Part shown: positions 5,968-12,387 of the stretch, piece by piece | Numbering within the stretch: the stretch's first letter is position 1 | Layout: every line of letters begins with the position of its first letter | Source: Mariprofundaceae bacterium | GTDB taxonomy: Bacteria > Pseudomonadota > Zetaproteobacteria > Mariprofundales > Mariprofundaceae | Direction of reading: 5' to 3' | DNA: 12,387 nt | Assembly: GCA_030950965.1 (NCBI GenBank) | Contig: JAUZQP010000098.1 | Span: 1 to 12,387 of the forward strand | Made by a program: the position numbers and the translations under genes | The notes under the pieces: generated by a model | What the model was told of the DNA's origin: nothing | The model's input: the letters and a program-made list of their open reading frames with translations, nothing else | The model's database searches: none

Positions 5968-7401
5968 TCAATCATCCAATGCATAACCGATATTTACACC
6001 AATCCATGCTTTGCCTGCATAATCGGGACGAGTAACACCCTTTTCGAATAGGTCTGTTCCAACCAAAATACCGACATTGAATGAACTCTTGATGTTAACA
6101 AGGTAGGCAACGGCCAAGGATGTACCTATTAAATTGGTTTTATCACCAGCCGTAGATGTGACTTGTGCTGATGTTAACCCAGCAGAAATAGCAAGCGATG
6201 TGGAAAGTCCTTGGCTATCATACAAGCGGAGACCGACGTAAGGCCCAACAGTTGCCCCCGTGCTTGTACGGCTGAATGCAGGGATGAATTTAAAGGGGGT
6301 AACCATTACACCATACACCCAGCCTGAACGATAACGTTGATAAAAATCGGCAACGGTGTCTTTCCTTACAATATAGGCTATATTCGTTGGTAAATCGGAT
6401 TTGTTGCAATCAAAACGCCAATCGTCTTTGAAATCAACAAAATGACCAATCAACATGGGGGATTTATTGTTAAGGTATTCATTCACACCAACATCACGAG
6501 TCACCTGAAAACAACTACCTTCGTTCCCCGTCACGGTTGTATTGCTCGTAGAGCCAATGGGTTGAAACCCTGGTACATCCACCTTGAATTGAACAAGATC
6601 ACCAGCATAAGGAATGTTCTTTGACTCAGTGGAAACAGGAAGTGTGTCGCTTTTCTTCGTCTCACCAATATCAGTTTCTGCAATGGTTGCCTTCTTCAAG
6701 GAAACATCCAAAAGACTTACACTGGTGTATGTGTCGCGGTTTAATAGCTTAACATTCGTAAGTTTAGAGGCTGTAAATGCTGTATCTTCAATGGTTGCAC
6801 CGTTCAAAGCTTTCCCTTTGATTGTGCCTTTGGAACAGGTACCACCTGTGACTTCACCCGTTATAATCGTTGCATCCTTAACCTCAATAGTTCCGTCAGT
6901 GATGCTTTCTGTGTGTTCCTTATCGTCTAACGTGTAAATAACCACAGCTTTAGAAATTGTAGCTTTAGAAATCGTACCACCTGTAATTGCAGTGTGCTGA
7001 AGTGAACAGCTTATGGAGGAGTTTTTTGGTTGAACATCATCAGCTGTATCTTTTACTGGTTTTGTTCGTGCAAGTTGCACTGCTTCGCGGATGAATTTTT
7101 TAGAACTATAAACATCTGTGAAACGACATCCGTTTACAAATGCCGATTGAACCCCTTGCAATAAAGATTTTTGCGTGGACGCATCGGTTACATATCGTGC
7201 AATAGCACTTTCCACATGTGTTTTAACGTCCGCATTTACAGCCTTATCAGTGGAACATAGATTATAGGGTGAGACACTTGTATAAATATCCCCGACCAAT
7301 GATGAGGCAACAGTATCTGTCATAAAAACATCACTTGCGCAGGCTTGCATGGGTATCCATGTTAGCATAAAGCCTAAACAACATATCAAAAACTTTAACA
7401 T
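5968..7401 (-). CDS. Exported protein with repetitive beta-rich middle and membrane-beta-like C-terminus
   Basis: The 477-residue product opens with a Sec signal peptide (~1-22). Residues ~24-130 are a helical region. Residues ~136-245 form a degenerate Gly/Thr/Ile repeat (TGGTISKATISKA, TDGTIEVKDATI, TGGTCSKGTIKG, NGATIEDTAF) that would suit a beta-helix or pentapeptide-like stack. Residues ~340-477 alternate polar and hydrophobic residues in strands with Gly/Tyr turns and end WIGVNIGYALDD, like a small outer-membrane beta region. GGGAG lies upstream of the ATG. It is the first gene of the minus-strand cluster reading toward 2894. The cysteine at 21 sits in IPMQAC, a poor lipobox, so a lipoprotein is unlikely. 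No known family recognised; an outer-membrane or surface location is inferred. Confidence 0.82.
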   Translation of the reverse strand: MLKFLICCLGFMLTWIPMQACASDVFMTDTVASSLVGDIYTSVSPYNLCSTDKAVNADVKTHVESAIARYVTDASTQKSLLQGVQSAFVNGCRFTDVYSSKKFIREAVQLARTKPVKDTADDVQPKNSSISCSLQHTAITGGTISKATISKAVVIYTLDDKEHTESITDGTIEVKDATIITGEVTGGTCSKGTIKGKALNGATIEDTAFTASKLTNVKLLNRDTYTSVSLLDVSLKKATIAETDIGETKKSDTLPVSTESKNIPYAGDLVQFKVDVPGFQPIGSTSNTTVTGNEGSCFQVTRDVGVNEYLNNKSPMLIGHFVDFKDDWRFDCNKSDLPTNIAYIVRKDTVADFYQRYRSGWVYGVMVTPFKFIPAFSRTSTGATVGPYVGLRLYDSQGLSTSLAISAGLTSAQVTSTAGDKTNLIGTSLAVAYLVNIKSSFNVGILVGTDLFEKGVTRPDYAGKAWIGVNIGYALDD

Positions 7402-7544
7402 TTTAAATCTCCCAATATCTCCATCAATTTCATTCTACTTGCTCATTAACAACAGCCGATGATTACCCATTTGTCATCAGTAAAGTGCAACGTTATGTCA
7501 TTTTTTATCATTACCTATAGCAAGAACTTGCTGTTCCTTTTTTT

Positions 7545-7605
7545 GTATCCGCCTAAATTCCCAGGTAAATACGACATGGAAAAATATAACTTCCTTAATT
7601 ATCAG
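7545..7605 (+). repeat. Truncated copy (left half) of the 112-bp palindromic element
   Basis: The sequence from GTATCC to TTATCAG matches the left half of the element at 7847-7958 at 60 of 62 positions, with one base missing. It stops in the loop; the right half is absent, and the GTAGGTTGGGT repeat starts four bases later. Confidence 0.8.
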
Positions 7606-7608
7606 CAC

Positions 7609-7791
7609 GTAGGTTGGGTAGAGCGAAGCGAAACCCAACACAACCACGCACCCACAAATGCCACGCCCCCCATACACACCATACACGAATAACATACACC
7701 ATTGATTTAAACGGTGTTGTGTTGACCATGGCAATGGTTTGAATGGTTGAGCGGAGTTATGTTGGGTTTCGCTTCGCTCTACCCAACCTAC
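7609..7791. repeat. Pair of 32-bp perfect inverted repeats (REP/BIME-like)
   Basis: GTAGGTTGGGTAGAGCGAAG and its 12 following bases at 7609-7640 recur as an exact reverse complement at 7760-7791, separated by 119 bp. Each unit is itself a hairpin (TTGGGT/ACCCAA around AGAGCGAAGCGA). Head-to-head pairs of REP units form BIMEs and are usually moved by a RAYT-type transposase encoded elsewhere. The spacer has no gene. Perfect identity implies recent placement or conversion. A decayed copy is at 694-727. Confidence 0.75.
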
Positions 7792-7846
7792 GCTTCACTG
7801 TTCTTATGGCATTTCTCATGTAATGATTCAGGATCAATATCAAACC

Positions 7847-7958
7847 GTATCCTGCCTAAATTCCTAGGTAAATACGACATGGAAAAATATAACTTCCTTA
7901 ATTATCAGTTAGTTATATTTTTCTAAAATAAACTTACCCTAGGATTTAGGCAGGATAC
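7847..7958. mobile_element. 112-bp MITE-like palindromic element, full copy
   Basis: Both ends read GTATCCTGCCTAAAT inward, and the arms stay similar for ~46 bp, finishing in a perfect GAAAAATATAAC/GTTATATTTTTC stem around an 18-base loop. It has no coding capacity, so it is a non-autonomous element. A half copy is at 7545-7605. It ends 24 bp before the yciH start, and a promoter-like sequence lies in its right arm. Confidence 0.75.
7902..7929 (+). promoter_or_regulatory. Candidate sigma70 promoter for the yciH-pqi operon
   Basis: TTATCA (7902-7907, 4/6 to consensus) and TAAAAT (7924-7929, 5/6) are 16 bp apart and ~55 bp upstream of the yciH ATG. Both lie in the loop and right arm of the palindromic element, so the element may have brought the promoter. 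AT-rich DNA produces such matches readily. Confidence 0.35.
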
Positions 7959-7982
7959 AACAGTGATGGTTAGGAGACAATA

Positions 7983-8348
7983 ATGAACGACGACAGCCGA
8001 TTGGTGTACTCGACCGAGCAAGGTATGATGGATAAGCCGATGCAAAAACAGCGGCGGCCAGCAAAAAAACAACGAAATAATGTTGCCTCTGCCATTCGCA
8101 ACCCGAATAAGGCTGGCGTTCGTGTGCATCGCGAAAGTAAAGGGCGTGGTGGTAAATGCGTTAGTATTATCACTGGTTTGACGCTGGATGCTGAGGGGTT
8201 GAAAGTGTTATTAAAAAAACTAAAGTCACAACTGGGAACAGGCGGTGCGATCAAAGGTGACTGCATTGAAATTCAGGGTGATAAGCGTGAGGCTCTACTG
8301 CCGTTGCTGGAGCGCGAAGGTCATGCAGCCAAAGTATCGGGCGGCTAG
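7983..8348 (+). CDS. yciH: YciH, eIF1/SUI1-family translation factor
   Basis: The 121-residue protein has a basic, disordered N-terminus (~1-48) and a SUI1 domain (~50-121). Family signatures are visible: GKCVSIITGL, LKKLKSQLGTGGAIKG, IEIQGDKR and the terminal HAAKVSGG. Bacterial YciH proteins are homologues of eukaryotic eIF1, bind the small ribosomal subunit and can discriminate against incorrect initiation complexes in vitro. Length is close to that of E. coli YciH (~108). GGAG lies six bases before the ATG. It is the first gene of the plus-strand cluster, with pqiA starting 19 bp after its stop; this neighbour suggests cotranscription but not shared function. Confidence 0.95.
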   Translation: MNDDSRLVYSTEQGMMDKPMQKQRRPAKKQRNNVASAIRNPNKAGVRVHRESKGRGGKCVSIITGLTLDAEGLKVLLKKLKSQLGTGGAIKGDCIEIQGDKREALLPLLEREGHAAKVSGG

Positions 8349-8367
8349 AAGGCTGTCCAACGTTTAC

Positions 8368-9570
8368 ATGATTGCTTGTCATAGCTGCGATTATTTACAT
8401 CGTATTATCCCGCTGGCTGATGGCGGCAAGGCTTGCTGTGCGCGCTGCGGTACAGTCTTGTACCAACAAACCCATAACAGCCTTAATCGTGTGTTGGCAT
8501 TAAACCTAACAGCCTTAATGCTGTTTATTATCGCCAACACCTACCCTTTTTTAACCCTAAAACTCAATGGTATAGCTGAAGAAAACTTATTGATCTCTGG
8601 CGTGCTCACCCTTTACCGTATGGATATGCAGGGGCTGGCTGTTTTGGTATTCCTTACCAGTATTGCTTTCCCTTTATGGTTAATGGTTGCGATGCTCTAT
8701 TTGCTACTGCCTTTGCGTTGGGGGCGTATTCCACCGTGGCGCGGATTGGTCTATCGCATGGTACAGATGTTGCAGCCATGGAGTATGTTGGGCGTGTTTA
8801 TGTTGGCAGTGCTGTTGGCTGTAGTGAAGCTGATGGATATGGCAACCATTGTTCCTGGTGTTGCACTGTTTTCTTTCATGGGGGTGGTACTGGCTGTTGC
8901 TGCTGCGCGCAGTCATTTGGATCATCGTTTGATTTGGCCGCATCCTGCGCCTCCCGCTATCACGATCACCGGCATAACAGCACGTGATTGTGGTTTGCTG
9001 CACTGCCATAGTTGTGCTTTGCTGGTGCCGATGACTGATGCACCAGCAGCATGCCCACGTTGTGGTCATCGCTTACATTTGCGCCAAGCGAATATGTTAG
9101 CCCGTACTTGGGCATGGGTGGTTACGGCCTTGTTGTTGTTGATTCCTGCTAATATTTATCCGATTATGACGGTGGTACAATGGGGGCAAGGGGAACCGAA
9201 TACGATCTTTAGCGGCGTGATTCATTTGATTGAGAGCGGCATGTGGCCGCTGGCATTGATCGTGTTTATTGCCAGCATGGTCGTTCCCATCACTAAGTTA
9301 CTGGTATTGATGGGTTTACTGGTCAGTGTGCAGCGTCATTCGCCATGGCGCGCTCATGACCGCAATCGCTTGTATCATATTACTGAAGCTGTAGGTGCTT
9401 GGTCCATGGTTGATATTTTTCTTATTGCGATGCTTGCTGCGCTGGTTAATTTGGATGCCTTGGCCACGGTTACCCCAGAATTTGGCGCATCATTTTTTGC
9501 CATGATGGTGGTAGCCACCATGTTCGCAGCTCAAAGCTTTGATCCGCGTTTAATCTGGGATCATGCATGA
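8368..9570 (+). CDS. pqiA: PqiA, inner-membrane component of the Pqi lipid-transport system
   Basis: The 400-residue protein has the PqiA layout: two tandem halves, each with a zinc-ribbon-like cysteine set followed by about four membrane helices. The cysteines are Cys4/Cys7 with Cys24/Cys27, and Cys213/Cys216 with Cys229/Cys232. The repeated motif ANTYPFLTL / ANIYPIMTV opens the membrane part of each half. PqiA proteins partner with the MCE protein PqiB in moving lipids between inner and outer membranes. The ATG at 8368 was chosen because CHSC should lie at the extreme N-terminus; a longer frame from 8245 only overlaps yciH. The ribosome-binding site is weak (AAGG ~15 bases upstream), so coupling to yciH is possible. 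It overlaps pqiB by four bases (ATGA). Confidence 0.95.
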   Translation: MIACHSCDYLHRIIPLADGGKACCARCGTVLYQQTHNSLNRVLALNLTALMLFIIANTYPFLTLKLNGIAEENLLISGVLTLYRMDMQGLAVLVFLTSIAFPLWLMVAMLYLLLPLRWGRIPPWRGLVYRMVQMLQPWSMLGVFMLAVLLAVVKLMDMATIVPGVALFSFMGVVLAVAAARSHLDHRLIWPHPAPPAITITGITARDCGLLHCHSCALLVPMTDAPAACPRCGHRLHLRQANMLARTWAWVVTALLLLIPANIYPIMTVVQWGQGEPNTIFSGVIHLIESGMWPLALIVFIASMVVPITKLLVLMGLLVSVQRHSPWRAHDRNRLYHITEAVGAWSMVDIFLIAMLAALVNLDALATVTPEFGASFFAMMVVATMFAAQSFDPRLIWDHA

Positions 9571-11243
9571 GCCAGACAACACTGGATTCGCTTCCTCACC
9601 CCCATGTTAAAACACAACGTGTGCCATCGTTGGTGTGGTTACTGCCCTGTTTGACACTTCTTATTGGCGGTTGGTTGGTATTTAAAACACTGCATGAACA
9701 AGGCCCTGAAGTGACGATTGTGTTTAAAAATGCCGCAGGCATTAAAGCGGGTAAAACGCGCATTAAATACAAAGACCTAGAAATTGGCGTGGTAAAATCC
9801 ATTGGCTTCAGCGAAGACTTTTCTCACGTGCTCTTGCATGCATCATTGTCGCGTGAGGCTGAACCTTTTTTGCGGCGCGATAGCCATTTTTGGGTGGTAA
9901 AGCCGCGTTTAAGCATCCGGGGTGTATCGGGGTTGGCTACCTTGGTATCGGGTTCTTACATCGAATTAGAACCTGGCGAAGGTGCGCCATGGCGTGACTA
10001 TGTAGGACTTGAATCACCGCCTGTCGTTAAAGCCACGATGGAAGGCAAAGAATTAACGCTGATCACCAAACGCTTGGGCTCCATTGATCATGGCTCGCCC
10101 CTCTATTACCAAGGTATTCAGGTTGGCGAAGTGTTGGGTTATGAATTGGCGAATGATCATACAGGTGTGTTTGTCCATGCTTTTGTTAAAACACCGTATG
10201 ATACGCTGATTCATAGCAATACGCATTTTTGGAACGCGAGCGGTATGGATGTTGAAGTGAGCACACAAGGTTTGCATGTGCGTGCCGAATCACTGTTGTC
10301 GATTATGCTCGGTGGCATTGCTTTTGAAACGCCCACGACAGTGAACACTGCGGCAGATGACATCGATGGTTTGGTTTTCACCCTGTACGAAAGTCGTCAA
10401 GCGATACGCGAACACGATTTTGCACAAAAAATATTGTTTGTTGCCTTTTTTGACGGCTCTATTCGTGGCTTGGAGGTCAACGCGCCAGTTGAGCTCAAAG
10501 GGATCAAAGTGGGGCGCGTAGCTGATATACATTTGGAATTTGATGCTACGGATACCAGCTTTCACATCCCCGTGTTGATTGAGTTGGAGCCAGAGCGGAT
10601 TGTTTCTCGACATGCTCGTGACACGCAAGAAGATCCGCATGCTGTTGTAAAAATCTTGATTGAGCGTGGCTTGCGAGCGCAGTTAAAAACAGGGAGCTTA
10701 CTTACAGGTCAGTTGTTTGTGGATTTGGATATGCTGCCTGCTACTCCACTACACCTGCTGAGTTATGAAAGCGACTACCCGCAGCTACCCACGGTTGCAG
10801 GGAACATGGCGCAGATGACTGCATCGGTGAAGAGTATTTTGAATAAAATAGAGGCGTTGGATTTGAATGCGATGAGTAGTCAAGTGGTGGCTATTTTAGA
10901 GGGTACTAACGCCCTCGTTCACGCGCCTGAATTGCGTCAATCCATGACTCAAGCACGTGATACCCTTGCATTATTCCACACGATGTTAGAACACTTAAAC
11001 CCTAAAGTAGATGGCATGGCGACGAACATCAATCAAACGATTGTTGCAGGACGCGCAGCCATTACGCAAAGCGAACAAACGCTCAAGCTGATGAATCAAT
11101 TACTCGACCCTCAAGCACCGATGCAATACCGCGTGCAACAGATGATGGTGGAAGTGGCTGAGATGGCACGTTCCGTTCGAGTCCTGGTTGATGTATTAGA
11201 GCGTAATCCCGATGCTATTATTTACGGCAAAAAAGAGGAGTGA
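9567..11243 (+). CDS. pqiB: PqiB, MCE-domain lipid tunnel protein
   Basis: The 558-residue protein has one N-terminal membrane helix (~20-40) and three MCE domains (~46-137, ~160-225, ~286-393). Each shows the family turn in which a ligand pore loop follows G(I/V)xVG-like strands: YKDLEIGVVKSIGF, YYQGIQVGEVLGY and LKGIKVGRVADI. The C-terminal ~130 residues are helical; in E. coli PqiB such helices form the long needle across the periplasm. Length is close to the E. coli protein (~546). Its start overlaps the pqiA stop in ATGA with only a weak upstream Shine-Dalgarno, so translation is probably coupled. Confidence 0.96.
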   Translation: MSQTTLDSLPHPHVKTQRVPSLVWLLPCLTLLIGGWLVFKTLHEQGPEVTIVFKNAAGIKAGKTRIKYKDLEIGVVKSIGFSEDFSHVLLHASLSREAEPFLRRDSHFWVVKPRLSIRGVSGLATLVSGSYIELEPGEGAPWRDYVGLESPPVVKATMEGKELTLITKRLGSIDHGSPLYYQGIQVGEVLGYELANDHTGVFVHAFVKTPYDTLIHSNTHFWNASGMDVEVSTQGLHVRAESLLSIMLGGIAFETPTTVNTAADDIDGLVFTLYESRQAIREHDFAQKILFVAFFDGSIRGLEVNAPVELKGIKVGRVADIHLEFDATDTSFHIPVLIELEPERIVSRHARDTQEDPHAVVKILIERGLRAQLKTGSLLTGQLFVDLDMLPATPLHLLSYESDYPQLPTVAGNMAQMTASVKSILNKIEALDLNAMSSQVVAILEGTNALVHAPELRQSMTQARDTLALFHTMLEHLNPKVDGMATNINQTIVAGRAAITQSEQTLKLMNQLLDPQAPMQYRVQQMMVEVAEMARSVRVLVDVLERNPDAIIYGKKEE

Positions 11244-11246
11244 TAC

Positions 11247-11846
11247 ATGTTTATTAAACTAAGTTTTGTTATGATGTTATGCCTCTTTATGGGCTGTGCC
11301 AGCTCGGTATCAAGCACCAAATTTTATTTGTTATCGGCATTGCCTGCAACCGATCAGGTTAAAGCCATGAGTGATACAGCGGTGGAAATCAATGTTTTAG
11401 CATTGCCACAGTATTTAGACCGCCCACAAATTGTATTTCGTAGCAACGAAAACCGTATGAAAATGGCAGAGTTTGACCAGTGGGGGGGGAATTTACGCAA
11501 GAATATTATGCGCACCGTATCGCAAAACCTCATGACGTTGCTGCATTCACCGTACATCACCACCATCCCCCAATTGCCGAGACTTCGGACGGAGTTTCGG
11601 GTGGATATTGAGATCGTCCAATTTGAGCGTGATGCCCAGCAACGCGTGATTTTGAATGCGCATTGGAGCGTGAGTGATAAGCGTGTTAATCCACCCAAAA
11701 CCATCACCATAAGTAATGTTTTGCGCAGCCCACCTGTGTTAGAGCAGGGGAACTTTGATGCTACTGTGGCAGCGATGAGCCGTTTATTGGAAGATTTAAG
11801 TCATCGTATTGCTGCTAATATTCAACATCGTATGAAGACACCATGA
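11247..11846 (+). CDS. pqiC: PqiC, outer-membrane lipoprotein of the Pqi system
   Basis: The 199-residue product has a lipoprotein signal (LCLFMGC, lipidated Cys17) and an ABC-transport auxiliary (DUF330) domain with the family start KFYLLSALP and the segment VLALPQYLDRPQIV. PqiC is anchored in the outer membrane and receives the PqiB tunnel. It starts three bases after the pqiB stop with GAGGAG overlapping the pqiB end, as in a tight operon. The C-terminus (MSRLLEDLSHRIAANI) is the amphipathic helix usual for the family. After it, hairpin repeat copy B interrupts the operon spacing. Confidence 0.94.
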   Translation: MFIKLSFVMMLCLFMGCASSVSSTKFYLLSALPATDQVKAMSDTAVEINVLALPQYLDRPQIVFRSNENRMKMAEFDQWGGNLRKNIMRTVSQNLMTLLHSPYITTIPQLPRLRTEFRVDIEIVQFERDAQQRVILNAHWSVSDKRVNPPKTITISNVLRSPPVLEQGNFDATVAAMSRLLEDLSHRIAANIQHRMKTP

Positions 11847-11861
11847 CATGGCGAATTTTGC

Positions 11862-11984
11862 GTAACCATGCACACCCCCCCACTGATTTTTCCGCCCTCT
11901 GCGTTGAAAGTGCTCATTTACCCAAGCGTAAACTGCGCGCTTTCGCCTTGATGGCGAAAAAACAGAGGGGGTGTGAATGATTAC
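11862..11984 (+). repeat. Long hairpin repeat, copy B, in the pqiC-LolA-like gap
   Basis: Arms 11862-11896 and 11953-11984 pair: GTAACCATGCACACCCCC opposite the complement of GGGGGTGTGAATGATTAC, then ATTTTTCCGCC opposite GGCGAAAAAA. The core 11901-11950 is 47/50 identical to copy A. The arm ends differ from copy A (GTAA-CAT/CACACCCCC here, GTCCG/TCACC there) yet are complementary within each copy. The right arm contains the ribosome-binding site and ATG of the next gene. Confidence 0.75.
11965..11971 (+). promoter_or_regulatory. Ribosome-binding site of the LolA-like gene inside the repeat stem
   Basis: GAGGGGG lies five bases before the ATG at 11977 and is the only good Shine-Dalgarno there. 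It faces the run of seven C at 11875-11881 in the opposite arm, so in folded RNA both it and the start codon would be paired. Confidence 0.55.
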
Positions 11985-12306
11985 AGTTTTGCTGCTGTCT
12001 GCCATGCTGATTGGCGCGTCCGAGGTGCAGACTGGCGCAGATTCTGCGGATTGGTCAGGGCATAAAATTATTTTAACTTCACTGCAGAAACATCAGTATT
12101 ACCCGTATGTTTTTGAACAGCAAACGATGATTTTGATCGATCAACACGGTCATCGCGACGTGCGCTCGGTGCGTCGTTTTTCACGGTTGGATGAGGATGG
12201 AACCGCACGCTTTGTTCTTGTGTTTGATTACCCCGAAGAGGTAAGCGGCGTGAGTTTATTGGTCGAACAACAGCCTGAACAGGTAAGATCAAGCCAGATT
12301 TATTGA
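11977..12306 (+). CDS. LolA-like outer-membrane lipoprotein-sorting family protein, N-terminal part ended by an in-frame TGA
   Basis: The 109-residue open part starts with a short hydrophobic stretch (MITVLLLSAMLIGASE) resembling a signal peptide. It continues with the pattern of LolA-like/TP0789-type proteins: MILIDQHGHRDVRSVRRFSR, then FVLVFDYPEEVSGVSLLVEQ. Family members are ~250 residues and continue with a YLPALG-type segment and FMGSDFS. Here QIY is followed by TGA (12304-12306), and the same frame then reads PAFGKR and later YFMGSDFSLR to the window edge. The stop therefore sits where a Leu codon (TTA, CTA or TTG) is expected. It is either a recent nonsense mutation, a sequencing error or, less likely, readthrough. 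A periplasmic lipid-handling partner for the Pqi system is an inference from position. Confidence 0.75.
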   Translation: MITVLLLSAMLIGASEVQTGADSADWSGHKIILTSLQKHQYYPYVFEQQTMILIDQHGHRDVRSVRRFSRLDEDGTARFVLVFDYPEEVSGVSLLVEQQPEQVRSSQIY

Positions 12307-12387
12307 CCAGCCTTCGGTAAACGTTTGATTCGCAGTGATAGCAGTCGTGCCAGCCAATATTTTATGGGTAGTGATTTTAGTTTGAGG
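12307..12387 (+). pseudogene. In-frame continuation of the LolA-like gene after the TGA, running off the window
   Basis: Directly after the stop the same frame is open to the end and encodes PAFGKRLIRSDSSRASQYFM followed by GSDFSLR. The FMGSDFS block is the conserved signature expected ~25 residues after the YLPA segment in LolA-like proteins. The conserved sequence on both sides of the stop shows that this was one gene until recently. There is no new start codon with a ribosome-binding site. Confidence 0.7.

Larger units (their letters stand above)
7402..7982. other. Divergent intergenic region made of mobile repeats
   Basis: This 580-bp region separates two divergently transcribed clusters and so should carry both promoters. 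From 7545 to 7958 it is almost wholly repeats: a truncated element, an inverted pair of 32-bp palindromes, and a full copy of the first element. Positions 7402-7544 hold the leader of the minus-strand cluster and a small AGCAA/TTGCT hairpin followed by a T run (7519-7543). The open frame over 7459-7692 is repeat sequence and not a gene. Confidence 0.65.

Noticed and set aside
5968..7401. Lipoprotein assignment for the 477-aa protein
   Set aside because: Cys21 follows MQA, and Gln at -2 does not fit a lipobox; cleavage after ACA by signal peptidase I is more plausible.
7519..7543. AGCAA/TTGCT hairpin plus T run as a plus-strand terminator
   Set aside because: The stem is only five pairs and AT-rich, and no plus-strand gene precedes it.
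7459..7692. 77-codon plus-strand frame
   Set aside because: It consists largely of the truncated palindromic element and the GTAGGTTGGGT repeat.
7609..7791. CRISPR array
   Set aside because: There are only two units, in inverted rather than direct orientation, with a 119-bp spacer.
8245..8367. Upstream extension of pqiA overlapping yciH
   Set aside because: The extra 41 residues are an out-of-frame reading of the SUI1 domain with no PqiA similarity; the zinc-ribbon CHSC should be near the N-terminus.

Overview
The window looks like chromosomal DNA of a gram-negative gammaproteobacterium. The evidence is a complete pqiABC inter-membrane lipid-transport operon, a lipoprotein with a lipobox, an eIF1-like YciH, and many Sec signal peptides. 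Moderate GC and many dispersed palindromes, small inverted-repeat elements and an Rpn-type transposase relic recall repeat-rich genomes such as the Thiotrichales/Beggiatoa group. That assignment is an impression, not something the sequence proves.

Layout. Positions 1-800 are a repeat and relic zone: an inverted-repeat element of about 240 bp abuts a decayed Rpn-family gene, followed by degenerate palindromes. On the minus strand at 857-2401 lies an exported protein with a coiled coil, an Ig-like segment and a C-terminal YfaP/DUF2135-like domain, ended by a hairpin terminator. Positions 2402-2893 are a repeat island. A minus-strand gene cluster then reads from 7401 down to 2894: an exported protein with a repetitive beta-rich middle and membrane-like C-terminus, a 34-residue small ORF, a fusion of a papain-like protease with an alpha/beta hydrolase, and an exported formylglycine-synthase-fold protein. 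The C-terminus of that last protein resembles the variable region of a diversity-generating retroelement target.

The divergent intergenic region 7402-7982 is built almost entirely of mobile repeats: a truncated and a full copy of one palindromic element, with a 32-bp perfect inverted repeat pair between them. From 7983 the plus strand carries yciH, pqiA, pqiB, pqiC and a LolA-like gene that has an in-frame TGA and runs off the window.

Working picture. The plus-strand cluster is a lipid/envelope transport operon: PqiA in the inner membrane, PqiB as the MCE tunnel, PqiC at the outer membrane, and a LolA-like periplasmic protein. The minus-strand cluster has no recognised pathway. Its mix of exported beta-rich protein, small peptide, protease-hydrolase fusion and possibly hypervariable binding protein is the best candidate for an undescribed system. 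A second notable item is a hairpin repeat of about 120 bp present twice (2432-2557 and 11862-11984). Its arms differ between copies yet remain complementary within each copy, and one copy places the ribosome-binding site of the LolA-like gene inside a predicted stem.
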